From contig JACCLO010000029.1 of assembly GCA_029448655.1 (NCBI GenBank), forward strand, positions 1 through 64,000: a DNA stretch of 64,000 bases. The letters run 5' to 3'. The notes under the pieces are model-generated. The model saw nothing but the letters and a program-made list of their open reading frames with translations. It was not told the origin of the DNA and did not search any database. Positions 35,003 through 46,938 of this stretch are shown here, piece by piece (position 1 is the stretch's first letter; each line of letters starts with the position of its first letter). Origin of the DNA: Wolfiporia cocos. Its lineage: Eukaryota > Basidiomycota > Agaricomycetes > Polyporales > Phaeolaceae. The translations under genes and the position numbers were made by a program.

Positions 35003-35003
35003 A

Positions 35004-36124
35004 TGACACAGATGGCTCTGTGGGACTCACCAAGCCAGTATCCTGCGATGAACTAGGCGACTTAGGTGAGGAAGAGGTTATCAGACGCAGTAGGAGGTAG
35101 GAGGTTCTTCTACGGCGTACGCCGAGAAGAATAGAACTGAAGTTAAAGAGCGCTTGGCTCCTACTTATATACATGTGTACGGGAAGGTCCACGTGCTACT
35201 AGATAGCTATGTCCTTACCGGGTTATGTGGCTTTGCCCAAGTGGCGAAGCTTTATCTTATCTGATGATTTTTATTACTCTATCTAGAATGGCCCTGTGGA
35301 AGGCCCTAATGGCCGACCCCAATCGGTAATAGAGGGATTATGTCTTTGATTGTGATGGCTAACGCAGGGCAGCAGGCCCGGGTATAGTGTGAGGCCGGTT
35401 GCCGGATACCTTGCGGTATAAATGGCGATTGGCGTAGCCTTCGTTGGATGACCAAGGCGAGGTCGGCCGAGGTCCGTTATGTCTATTGGGCCAGGCAGGC
35501 ACCGTAGCATGTGATATGTCCGGACCGGAGGTTACCGGAACATATGTTTGGTCTTAGCCGTGAGGCGAGGGACCGGTGTTTGGGCAACGCCGTGATGGCA
35601 GAAGCCCGGGACTTGGAGAACGCCGAGTCCGTGGGAGGCCGAGGAAGGCCGTAGCCTATAGCGATATTGCCTTGGTGCTAATATAGTGCTATTTGGCCGT
35701 GTTGCCATTATTATGCGAAGGCGTGGCGCGCCTGAGGTGCCATTGTGATCAAGGATCTTATGGCGGTGGGAAGCCGGGAAGGCCGACCCAATAGTACAAG
35801 GCCGCGAGGCACTGTTTGTACATGTGGACATTATTATGCGAGCGTGCCGCGCTCGGCCTATCATTATGATCTAGGATCTATGACGTGGCTGGTCTTGCTC
35901 TGACGGGCGAGACCTGTATGACGTAGCTGTACTAGTTGCTATTGGACCTGGTAAGGTGCCGTAGCGTTATGTAAGCTGGTCATGTGGTTGACGAGCCCAG
36001 TTAAGAGCTTGTCGTGGTGGCAATGGGAGTTAACCCGTAGATAACTTGTAGGTAGACGTATAAATCCCAGGTAAATTGCTATAATCTAGGAAAAATGCTG
36101 TAAGCCTCAGATAAATCTGTGACA
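35004..36124 (-). repeat. LTR 2 of the composite element (internal)
   Basis: 1121 bp; same ends and layout as LTR 1 but with many small insertions and substitutions. Confidence 0.92.
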
Positions 36125-39100
36125 TTACCCCCGCTTTAGGTTTCATCGTCCCTGATGAAAACTATTCCTCATTATGTACGTCCCAAGAGCGGTATAACGC
36201 GTGATGACGAAGTGTCAAATGCCGTTATGGTGCTGCTTCAATTTGTTAATTGAACAGGGATAAATGGGAGTTTCAGGACTTGGATGGAGCCTGAGCGTGG
36301 AAGGCGATTTTGTTCCTTATGTGATTTGTAACGCGTGATAGCGAAGTGCTAAATGCCGTTACTAGCGATTATCAACGCGTGATGACCGAAAGGTCAAATG
36401 CCGTTGTTAGGGAGATGTAGTCGTGTTACTAGAGTGTATTGTCATTATGCACGCGGATCCTAGAAGGAGGGCTCTCCTGTTATCGCTGAAGGTGTTCTAG
36501 TGCCTTTTCGCGACCTTTGTCGGATTGTTGCTTTGGCTTATGACGTTACTCGTAGTAGAAGGCGATATGGAAAGGGTCATCATATAGTGCCTTTGAGTCT
36601 ACTTGTAATCTGTATCTCCAATAGCTTGCCAAGCGTATTAGAGGGTGCATTGTGTCGTTGTACGTGTTTCGGATAGCATTGTGCGATATTCCTTAGAGTG
36701 AGGGCTTCACTGTTAGCTCTGGAGATTTCTAGTGTCTCTTCGAGCCCTTGGTCGGATATGTTGCTTATGCGTAGTACCCATTGAGTGTGACATAGCGGTG
36801 CTTTTTCGACGTCTATTGCCTAGCGGTGAATGGGATTGCAAGTTCCTTCGTTCGCGTGGCGGGTGTCTTAGGCTTTGTGCTTGTACAGGGGTAATCCTAC
36901 TTTGTACGACTTATGCGGTTTGAAGGTTATTAAAGGGCGTCGCCTTATGAACGTTTATGAGGCGTCGCCTCCCTAGTATCGCAAGTACTAAGCGTGTGAC
37001 ATTTGTCAATGCCCATTTGTTACAGGGGTTGTGTCCCCTAGTTAGATTGCTTCTACGTAGCGATCTCTTCGGAGTCGTAAGTTCCGGAATAAGCTGTGCC
37101 TTCGTTGTTGTATGCACTTATTTATTAACGAGTAGGCTTCTCGTGTAAAACCCCATAGTATAAGTACTAATCATTGTGCATTATGGTCAATGCTTATGAT
37201 GTATTCCTGATACTGTAGTGTCGTTGCCGTAGTGAGGCCTTATTGGGTAACCGTGAGAACATACATCCTTGTCAGGAGTTGTCTCGTATAGGTGTATCCC
37301 GTAAGGGCTGAAGTCCCATGGTGGCGATGACGTAGTTTCCAATGTTGTATGTCGTTAAAGTCGTTCTTCGATTGAGTATGACATTGTAAGCGTGGGAACT
37401 GGGATGATCGTTGGGAAGGGTATATTTCGCTATTGGATAGATAGCTACTATATTCCTATTACAGGGTTGTCGTCCATATACGAATAGGACAGTACGAGCA
37501 TGAATGAGGGTAATCGGGCCTCTTAGTGCATGTCGTTTGTTGCTTTAATGACCGTAAGGTTCATTTGTAGCGTGGGATAGTGGACTTGTTAAGGTCCTAG
37601 GTGCGAAATTAGGGTTTTCCACCCCCTCTTTCACGTTTGATCTCCCATCAAACCTATCCAGATGGTTTTGGTTTTTAAAGAGGTTAAACCGCCTCTATAC
37701 CAGATAAGGGTGGGTGATGTGGGCCGAAGGTATTCTTGACGTATATCCATATACGGCTGTATCCAGTGTAGTCGCTCGCATATGCGACCAGATTTTTATA
37801 CTAAGGTTTCCAAGCCCTAGTTTGTCGGAATCAAAGGGTTTTCCAGGCCCATATTCGATGTAGTGACGAGATGTAATCCTTCTTGACGTAAGGATACAGA
37901 TCCGGATTTATTTATTACGCGTCTCGACGGCGTAGGTTTCCGTAAACCAAGCAATTAAATGATAACCGATTGCCAAATCGGCTTGATTGAATTAATAAGG
38001 GGGACTCCCTTGTTATCTCTGGAAGTTTTCGAGTGCTTCTTCGAGACCTTTTGCGGACGATCGCATTGAGTTGCTAGGTGTATTTTCGAATTCGGTTATT
38101 CTCCCCACAGAGAAAAGTTGAATCGAAGTGAAATCAAAAGTGAGTAGCTAGCCTCGTGACGAATTTTGCGATTGGCGTGCGAAATTGTCGACTTCAATAC
38201 AGGGGGGACCGGTTGGAAACCGGTGTAGATTCGGCGATTGTGCGAGAATGCCGAATGAAGTGTGATTCTAGAAGCCTTGCGGCCTCCGCTACACTTCAAG
38301 GGAACGCGTATTAATAGCGTGTGTCCCTTGTTTTCCTTTCCTCTAACCCAGATTGCAAGATTCAATGAAGTAATCTTGTTGCGATCTGTTTGTACATGGG
38401 TGGCTGGTGGAAACAGCGCTGTACCCAATTATTTATAGACGCTTGTCAGACGTCTCTTCCCAATCGGATGGTAATTTCCTTGTCAGGAATTCCATTACCA
38501 AAAGGGGTGCCCCCGTTCTAAGGTTCTTTGTGACATGTGACCAAATGACAGATGCTCAATAACCCGAATCCCCTTTTCAGGAGCGAAGACCGAAGTCAAA
38601 CGGGCGCCGATAGATTAAGAATCTTAATCGACTTGGTACTTAGGCATTCCCATAGTAATAATAGTTATAAGCATATGTTTGCCAAGCGTACGCGATCCTA
38701 CGTCGAGTAAGGTACTAGTATCGTTTTTCGATTGACTTATTGTACCTAAGACGTAAAAGGTTGCTTTATATGTACATAAGCGACCTTAACCAGGCTAGAT
38801 AACCTGGGAACCAGCAGGTGACGCAGGATTTCCAGAGGCGAATACAAATGCTATTGGACGGTTTCTAAGCTACTTTACAAAGTAAGTAAGCTACTAGGAG
38901 CCGCCACTAAAACTACATATTTATCTACTTATTGACTGGGATACCAGGGTACCTGAAAGAGAGCTCATCATCAGCGATCAACGCTGAGTGGTCATGTCTA
39001 ACACAAGAAGAACGGGGGCATGGTTAGGGGCGCCCTTGTCAGGACGCCGCGCGGAATTTAGCCGACAGGTGTCTTCATCGAAGCGCGCGACTTCCTTCTA

Positions 39101-39969
39101 GAAAGAGAGTCGGTGACTGCCAGCGCTTGATAAGCTGGGTCACATGGTTGGGAATAGGATACACAGCCCATTTCCTCGTGGAGATGAGCTGGAAAGTGGT
39201 CGCAGTATTACACCGCGACCGGTCCGCGCTTTAGTGGTAAGGCTTGCCATCTATAGCCACCTGGGTGTCACATCAGGGCTAAAAAACCATCCGTCGATCT
39301 AAGATCGCGCATTCACGAGCGCTCCACACATCAAGGATGGTGGGCAACGCCGCATGCTTCCGGTGGGGCCCCAACTCGGTTTAACCCAGGCTCGCACACC
39401 GAGCTGCCCGTAGGACTTACGCTATTGGCTACCGCGAGTGACCTCGGCTGGTTTGGCCTTGCGAGCCGCACCACCTCACCACTTGGATTCCCCGAAGGAG
39501 ATCCCAAGCGGGCCCCTTACGCCTGGGGGGCGGCTTTGGAAGATTCCCACACCCAACTAAGGGAATACGCCGAAGCGCATATCCCTATGGGGATCCTACT
39601 GGTAGTGTTGGGTCCCTGAACAGGGATTGCCAAGACAGGGGGCTGCGCGCACACAGGCAGACGGTCCCCTTTTCCCAATAGGCGGGTCTCAACCGCTGGC
39701 ACCAGCAACCTTGTCAGGAAGCCGGCGCCTCTCCTTAACCCTGGAGTCCGGGTTCGCAGGACGCATGCTGCTGATTAGGCAAGCAGCGCCCCACTGGGTG
39801 GCAGCAGGCCGCTAAGCCCGCCGCCGATGTATCCCAATCCGCAACCACGGAGCATACATCCCCTTTGCAGGAGAGTAGCGGCCCCTGCGCTATCTCAGAC
39901 ACCTGTTGGAGGAAAAACCCAGGCGCCACCAGTTAAGGAGGCGCAGGGGGGTAGGTAGTTCTATTCTTA
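36125..39969 (-). other. Internal domain 2
   Basis: 3845 bp, colinear with domain 1. It differs mostly by single-base gaps, many in short runs, in its first half; the final 1.4 kb has the same length as in the other two domains (1439 bp from TGACATGTG to the LTR). Non-coding. Confidence 0.85.
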
Positions 39970-40934
39970 TGACACAGATGGCTCTGTGGGACTCACCAAG
40001 CCAGTATCCTGCGATGAACTAGGCGACTTAGGTGAGGAAGAGGTTATCAGACGCAGTAGGAGGTAGGAGGTTCTTCTACGGCGTACGCCGAGAAGAATAG
40101 AACTGAAGTTAAAGAGCGCTTGGCTCCTACTTATATACATTGTGTCGGGAGGGCACGTGCTACTAGCTAGCGGTTGCCTTACCGGGTTATGTGGCTTTGC
40201 CAAGTGGCGAAGCTTTATCTTATCTGATGTTTAGTTACTCTATCTAGAATGGCCGTGGAAGGCCCTAATGGCCGACCCAATCGTAATAGAGGGATTATGT
40301 CTTATCTGTGATACTAACGCGGGCGCAGCCCGGGTATAGGTGAAGCCGGTTGCCGGATACCTTGCGGCATAATGGCGATTGGCCGTGCTTCGTTGGATGA
40401 CCAAGGCGAGACGCCGAGGTCGTTATGCCATTGGACGGGTAGTACCGTGGCATGTGTTACAGCCCGGTCCGGATGGTTACCGGGGCATGTATTGGTCTTA
40501 GCCGTGAGGCGAGGACCGGTGTTTGGGCAGCGCCGTGATGGCAGAAGCCCGGGACTTGGAGAACGCCGACCGAGTCCGTGGGAAAGCCGAGGAAGGCCGC
40601 CCAAGTAGGACAAGGCCGCGAGGCACTGTTTGTACATGTGGACATTATTATGCGAGCGTGCCGCGCTCGGCCTATCATTATGATCTATGATCTATGACTG
40701 TGGCTGGTCTTGCTCTGACGGGCGAGACCTGTATGACGTATGCTGTGGTGTTGCTATTGGACCGGAAGGTGCCGTAGCGTTACGTAAGCTGGTCATGTGG
40801 TTGATAAGCCAGTTAAGAGCTTGTCGTGGTGGCAATGGGAGTTAACCCGTAGATAACTTGTAGTAGACGTATAAATCCCAGGTAAATTGCTATAATCATA
40901 GGAAAATGCTGTAAGCCCCAGTAAATCTGTGACA
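39970..40934 (-). repeat. LTR 3 of the composite element (internal, with a deletion)
   Basis: 965 bp. It lacks roughly 130 bp present in the other LTRs around 40570-40615 (the segment with GCCTATAGCGATATTGCC) but keeps both ends, TATA and transcript start. Confidence 0.9.
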
Positions 40935-43900
40935 TATACCCCCGCTTTAGGTTTCATCGTCCCTGATGGAAACTATTCATTCATTATGTAAGTCCCAGAG
41001 CGGTGAGACGCGTGATGACGAAGTGTCAAATACCGTTAGCGTTGCTGCTTCAATTTGTCAAGTTGTATGCAGGGATAAGATGGAGTTTCAGGACTTTGTA
41101 GTGGAAGCCTGAGCGTTGGGATAGGCGATTTTATTCCTTATGTGATTTGTAACGCGTGATAGCGAAGTGCTAAATGCCGTTACTAGCGATTATCAACGCG
41201 TGATGACCGAAAGGTCAAATGCCGTTGTTAGGGAGGAGTAGTCTTGTTACTAGAGTGTATTGTCATTGTGCACGCGGATCCTAAGAGGAAGGGACTCTTC
41301 CTGTTATCGCTGAAGGTGTTCTAGTGCCTTTTCGCGACCTTGGTCGGATTGTTGCTTTTGCTTATGACGTTACTCGTAGTAGAAGGCGATATGGAAATGT
41401 TCATCATATAGTGCCTTTGAGTCTACTTGTAATCTGTATCTCCAATAGCTTTGCCAAGCGTATTAGAGGGTGCATTAGTGTCGTTGTACGTATTTCGGAT
41501 AAGCATTGTGCGGATATTCCTGTAGAGTGAGGGGCTTCCTGTTAAGCTCTGGAGATTATTCTAGTGTCTCTTCGAGTCCCTTGGGCGGTTATGGTGGCTT
41601 ATGCGTAGTACCCGTTGAATGTGAACATAGCGGTGCTTTTCGACGTCCTATTGCTGTATATCGGTGAATGGATTAGCATGTTCCTTCATTCGCATAGGCG
41701 GGTGTCTTAGGCTTTGTGCTTGTACAGGGGTAATCCTACCTTTGTACGACTTATGCGGTTGAACGGTTATTAAAGGACGTCGCCTTTATACGTTATGAGG
41801 CGTCGCCTCCCTAGTATCGCAAGTACTAAGCGTGAGACATTTGTCAATGCCCATTTGTTACAGGGGTTGTGTCCCCTAGTTAGATTGCTTTCAATGTAGC
41901 GATCTCTTCGGAGTCGTAAGTTCCGGAATGAAGCTGTGCCTTCGTGGTTGTATGCAGCTATTGTATTAACGAGTAGGCTTCTCGTGTAATAAACCCCATA
42001 GTAAGGTACTAATCATTGTGCATTATGGTCAATGCTTATGATTGTATTCCCTAGACTGTAGTGTCGTTGCCGTAGTGAGGCCTTATTGGGTAACCGTGAG
42101 AACATACATCCTTAGTCAGGAGTTGTCTCGTATAGGTAATATCCCGTAAGGGCTGAAGTCACGTGGTGGCGATGACGGTAGTTTCCAATGTGCTTGTATG
42201 TTCGTTAAAGTCGTTCTTCGATTGAAGTATGGACAATTGTAAGCGTGGGAACTGGGATGATCGTTGGGGAAGGGTATATTTCGCTATTGGATAGATAGCT
42301 ACTATATTCCTATTACAAGGTTGTCGTCCGTATACGAATAGGACAGTACGAGCATGAATGAGGGTAATCAGGCCTCTTAGTGCATGTCGTTTGTTGCTTT
42401 AATGACCGTAAGGTTCATTTGTAAGCGTGGGATAGTGGACTTGTTAAGGTCCTAGGTGCGAAATTAGGGTTTCCACCCCCTCTTTCACGTTTGATCTCCC
42501 GATCAAACCTATCCAGATGGTTTTGGTTTTTAAAGAGGTTAAACCGCCTCTATACCCAGATAAGGGTGGGTGGATGTGGGCCGAAGGTATTCTTGACGTA
42601 TATCCATATACGGCTGTATCCAGTGTAGTCGCTCGCATATGCGACCAGATTTTTATACTAAGGTTTCCAAGCCCTAGTTTGTCGGAATCGAAGGGTTTTC
42701 CAGGCCCATATTCGATGTAGTGACGAGATGTAATCCTTTCTTGACGTAAGGATACAGATCCGGATTTATTTATTACGCGTCTCGACGGCGTAGGTTTCCG
42801 TAAACCAAGCAATTAAATGATAACCGATTGCCAAATCGGCTTGATTGAATTAATAAGGGGGACTCCCTTGTTATCTCTGGAAGTTTTCGAGTGCTTCTTC
42901 GAGACCTTTTGCGGACGATCGCATTGAGTTGCTAAGGTGTATTTTTCGAATTCGGTTATTCTCCCCACAGAGAAAAGTTGAATCGAAGTGAAATCAAAAG
43001 TGAGGTAGCTAGCCTCGTGACGAATTTTGCGATTGGCGTGCGAAATTGTCGACTTCAATACAGGGGGGGACCGGTTGGAAACCGGTGTAGATTCGGCGAT
43101 TGTGCGAGAATGCCGAATGAAGTGTGATTCTAGAAGCCTTGCGGCCTCCGCTACACTTCAAGGGAACGCGTATTAATAGCGTGTGTCCCTTGTTTTCCTT
43201 TCCTCTAACCCAGATTGCAAGATTCAATGAAGTAATCTTGTTGCGATCTGTTTGTACATGGGTGGCTGGTGGAAACAGCGCTGTACCCAATTATTTATAG
43301 ACGCTTGTCAGACGTCTCTTCCCAATCGGATGGTAATTTCCTTGTCAGGAATTCCATTACCAAAAGGGGTGCCCCCGTTCTAAGGTTCTTTGTGACATGT
43401 GACCAAATGACAGATGCTCAATAACCCGAATCCCCTTTTCAGGAGCGAAGACCGAAGTCAAACGGGCGCCGATAGATTAAGAATCTTAATCGACTTGGTA
43501 CTTAGGCATTCCCATAGTAATAATAGTTATAAGCATATGTTTGCCAAGCGTACGCGATCCTACGTCGAGTAAGGTACTAGTATCGTTTTTCGATTGACTT
43601 ATTGTACCTAAGACGTAAAAGGTTGCTTTATATGTACATAAGCGACCTTAACCAGGCTAGATAACCTGGGAACCAGCAGGTGACGCAGGATTTCCAGAGG
43701 CGAATACAAATGCTATTGGACGGTTTCTAAGCTACTTTACAAAGTAAGTAAGCTACTAGGAGCCGCCACTAAAACTACATATTTATCTACTTATTGACTG
43801 GGATACCAGGGTACCTGAAAGAGAGCTCATCATCAGCGATCAACGCTGAGTGGTCATGTCTAACACAAGAAGAACGGGGGCATGGTTAGGGGCGCCCTTG

Positions 43901-44831
43901 TCAGGACGCCGCGCGGAATTTAGCCGACAGGTGTCTTCATCGAAGCGCGCGACTTCCTTCTAGAAAGAGAGTCGGTGACTGCCAGCGCTTGATAAGCTGG
44001 GTCACATGGTTGGGAATAGGATACACAGCCCATTTCCTCGTGGAGATGAGCTGGAAAGTGGTCGCAGTATTACACCGCGACCGGTCCGCGCTTTAGTGGT
44101 AAGGCTTGCCATCTATAGCCACCTGGGTGTCACATCAGGGCTAAAAAACCATCCGTCGATCTAAGATCGCGCATTCACGAGCGCTCCACACATCAAGGAT
44201 GGTGGGCAACGCCGCATGCTTCCGGTGGGGCCCCAACTCGGTTTAACCCAGGCTCGCACACCGAGCTGCCCGTAGGACTTACGCTATTGGCTACCGCGAG
44301 TGACCTCGGCTGGTTTGGCCTTGCGAGCCGCACCACCTCACCACTTGGATTCCCCGAAGGAGATCCCAAGCGGGCCCCTTACGCCTGGGGGGCGGCTTTG
44401 GAAGATTCCCACACCCAACTAAGGGAATACGCCGAAGCGCATATCCCTATGGGGATCCTACTGGTAGTGTTGGGTCCCTGAACAGGGATTGCCAAGACAG
44501 GGGGCTGCGCGCACACAGGCAGACGGTCCCCTTTTCCCAATAGGCGGGTCTCAACCGCTGGCACCAGCAACCTTGTCAGGAAGCCGGCGCCTCTCCTTAA
44601 CCCTGGAGTCCGGGTTCGCAGGACGCATGCTGCTGATTAGGCAAGCAGCGCCCCACTGGGTGGCAGCAGGCCGCTAAGCCCGCCGCCGATGTATCCCAAT
44701 CCGCAACCACGGAGCATACATCCCCTTTGCAGGAGAGTAGCGGCCCCTGCGCTATCTCAGACACCTGTTGGAGGAAAAACCCAGGCGCCACCAGTTAAGG
44801 AGGCGCAGGGGGGTAGGTAGTTCTATTCTTA
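40935..44831 (-). other. Internal domain 3
   Basis: 3897 bp. The first 1.4 kb (to about 42300) is the most diverged of the three, with many short insertions. Beyond about 42430 it appears nearly identical to domain 1. H1 copies b and c and H2 copy A are retained; H1 copy a has a weakened outer stem. Non-coding. Confidence 0.85.
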
Positions 44832-45925
44832 TGACACAGATGGCTCTGTGGGACTCACCAAGCCAGTATCCTGCGATGAACTAGGCGACTTAGGTGAGGA
44901 AGAGGTTATCAGACGCAGTAGGAGGTAGGAGGTTCTTCTACGGCGTACGCCGAGAAGAATAGAACTGAAGTTAAAGAGCGCTTGGCTCCTACTTATATAC
45001 ATTGTGTCGGGAGGGCACGTGCTACTAGCTAGCGGTTGCCTTACCGGGTTATGTGGCTTTGCCAAGTGGCGAAGCTTTATCTTATCTGATGTTTAGTTAC
45101 TCTATCTAGAATGGCCGTGGAAGGCCCTAATGGCCGACCCAATCGTAATAGAGGGATTATGTCTTATCTGTGATACTAACGCGGGCGCAGCCCGGGTATA
45201 GGTGAAGCCGGTTGCCGGATACCTTGCGGCATAATGGCGATTGGCCGTGCTTCGTTGGATGACCAAGGCGAGACGCCGAGGTCGTTATGCCATTGGACGG
45301 GTAGTACCGTGGCATGTGTTACAGCCCGGTCCGGATGGTTACCGGGGCATGTATTGGTCTTAGCCGTGAGGCGAGGACCGGTGTTTGGGCAGCGCCGTGA
45401 TGGCAGAAGCCCGGGACTTGGAGAACGCCGAGTCCGTGAGATGGCCGAGAAGGCCGAGCCTATAGCGATATTGCCTTGATGCTAATATAGTGCTATTTGG
45501 CCGTGTTGCCATTATTATGCGAAGGCGTGGCGCGCCTGAGGTGCCATTGTGATCAAGGATCTTATGGCGGTGGGAAGCCGGGAAGGCCGACCCAATAGTA
45601 CAAGGCCGCGAGGCACTGTTTGTACATGTGGACATTATTATGCGAGCGTGCCGCGCTCGGCCTATCATTATGATCTACGATCTATGACGTGGCTGGTCTT
45701 GCTCTGACGGGCGAGACCTTTATGACGTAGCTGTAACTATGCTATTGGACCGGAAGGTGCCGTAGCGTTATGTATGCTGGTCATGTGGTGATAAGCCCAG
45801 TTAAGAGCTTGTCGTGGTGGCAATGGGAGTTAACCCGTAGATAACTTGTAGTTAGACGTATAAATCCCAGGTAAATTGCTATAATCGTAGGAAAAATGCT
45901 GTAAGCCCCAGATAAATCTGTGACA
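44832..45925 (-). repeat. LTR 4 of the composite element (5' terminal in sense)
   Basis: 1094 bp, apparently identical to LTR 1. In sense orientation this LTR would drive transcription through the whole array. Confidence 0.93.
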
Positions 45926-46013
45926 ACCCGGAAAAATTCGAAGTATGGTCGGATCATCTGAACCTAACCTACTTCAAGACGGCTCAGAAGCTCACCAGGA
46001 GACAGGCAAGATG
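45926..46013 (+). pseudogene. Short RNase H piece of the plus-strand gypsy Pol between two insertions
   Basis: After the ACCCG duplication the reading resumes with [20 protein letters not shown] and RRQAR, the conserved RNase H C-terminal segment. The next insertion starts at 46014 after AGATG. Confidence 0.85.
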
Positions 46014-46933
46014 TGACACAGATCTAACTGTGGGACTCACCGCCTAATCCACAAGGTGAGGGGAATAAGCAGGCAAGCAGTCAGAAGGCGCGCAGAAGAG
46101 AGGTGAAGTTCTTCTAGGGCGCGCAGCGCCTAGAAGAACAGAACTAACGACTAAAGGCGTTAAGCCCTATCTTATATACATGCTTATACTTGATTACGTA
46201 AGTAAGGGAATGGTCCTACCCTAAACGTGTTAGTCATATGCTTGCATAAGGCGATGGTGTCAGTATGGCACCATCCGTATATCATAATGATGCGATAAGG
46301 CATCATGCATAGGTATCTATAGTGACCATGCTAGCCAGTAATGGACTTAGCCAGTAAGATACGAGGGATGGATCAGAAGATCCGCATACATGGTTACCGG
46401 GCCGGAGGCCTGGATCATAATGACGTCATGATTGGAAATGATGATGTCATGGAATGTACTAGACCATGGGTCTGGAATAGTGGATGGCATTATTTTTGTG
46501 TAATTATGGTGTGTGCTATGGATTGGACTGGGCTGAGGGCCTGAGCCAATGGTGTCCTTATTGGTAATGTGATGATGATGGAGTTACATCCATAGTGATG
46601 TCATAGTCTAGGTTGGAACCGGAGGCCAGACCATATGACGTCATGATGATATCAGAAGGATATCATGTGAGGGCGTAGACAAGACCCATAGGGTCTAAGT
46701 CTTTATGACAGAGGTTGGATTGGTAATGGGAACATGTCATGCTTTGATGACTAGCACGTAAGCGCTGTGTCATGTTGCTTAGTAGCGTGTAAGCATCCTT
46801 GGACTTAGGTAATAACTGTTAGGTTACACCGGCATGTTGGCTTGTACTGATAAGGTACAGGATAACTCGTAGGTATGCGTAATAATACCGGATAAATGGC
46901 AATTAATAGCGGAAAAATGTCAGATCTGTGACA
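46014..46933 (-). mobile_element. Solo LTR in the plus-strand gypsy Pol
   Basis: 920 bp, TGACACAGATCT to GATCTGTGACA, flanked by AGATG (46009-46013 and 46934-46938). Same family as the LTR at 49700-50567 in opposite orientation. Confidence 0.93.
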
Positions 46934-46938
46934 AGATG

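Larger units (their letters stand above)
31139..35003 (-). other. Internal domain 1, non-coding and dense in hairpins
   Basis: 3865 bp without protein logic; the longest frames are about 60-120 codons, on both strands, and resemble no retroelement protein. Perfect inverted repeats occur throughout, for example GTCGC..GCGAC at 32800-32817, TTGATCTCCCGATCAA near 32668, ACCGGTTGGAAACCGGT near 33241, CAAGATT..AATCTTG near 33390, GATTAAGAATCTTAATC near 33645 and CCAGG..CCTGG near 33825. Recurrent modules are listed separately. The last 1.8 kb is nearly the same in all three internal domains. Confidence 0.8.
30045..45925 (-). mobile_element. Composite non-coding LTR element: four LTRs and three internal domains
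   Basis: 15,881 bp from TGACACAGATGG to AAATCTGTGACA, flanked by ACCCG (30040-30044 and 45926-45930). LTRs lie at 30045-31138, 35004-36124, 39970-40934 and 44832-45925; internal domains at 31139-35003, 36125-39969 and 40935-44831. Sense is minus, shown by TATA plus transcript start, polypurine tract and primer site. The two outer LTRs are both 1094 bp and look identical; the inner two differ (1121 and 965 bp). No gag or pol is present, so this is LARD-like and must use proteins supplied by another element. It splits the RNase H region of the plus-strand gypsy element. Confidence 0.93.

Noticed and set aside
31139..35003. Mitochondrial or rRNA-derived insert (hairpin-rich, non-coding)
   Set aside because: No recognisable rRNA core or mitochondrial gene, and the segment is framed by LTRs, a primer site, a polypurine tract and a target duplication.
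30045..45925. CRISPR-like or satellite array
   Set aside because: The repeat unit is about 4.9 kb with LTR structure, not short repeats with spacers.
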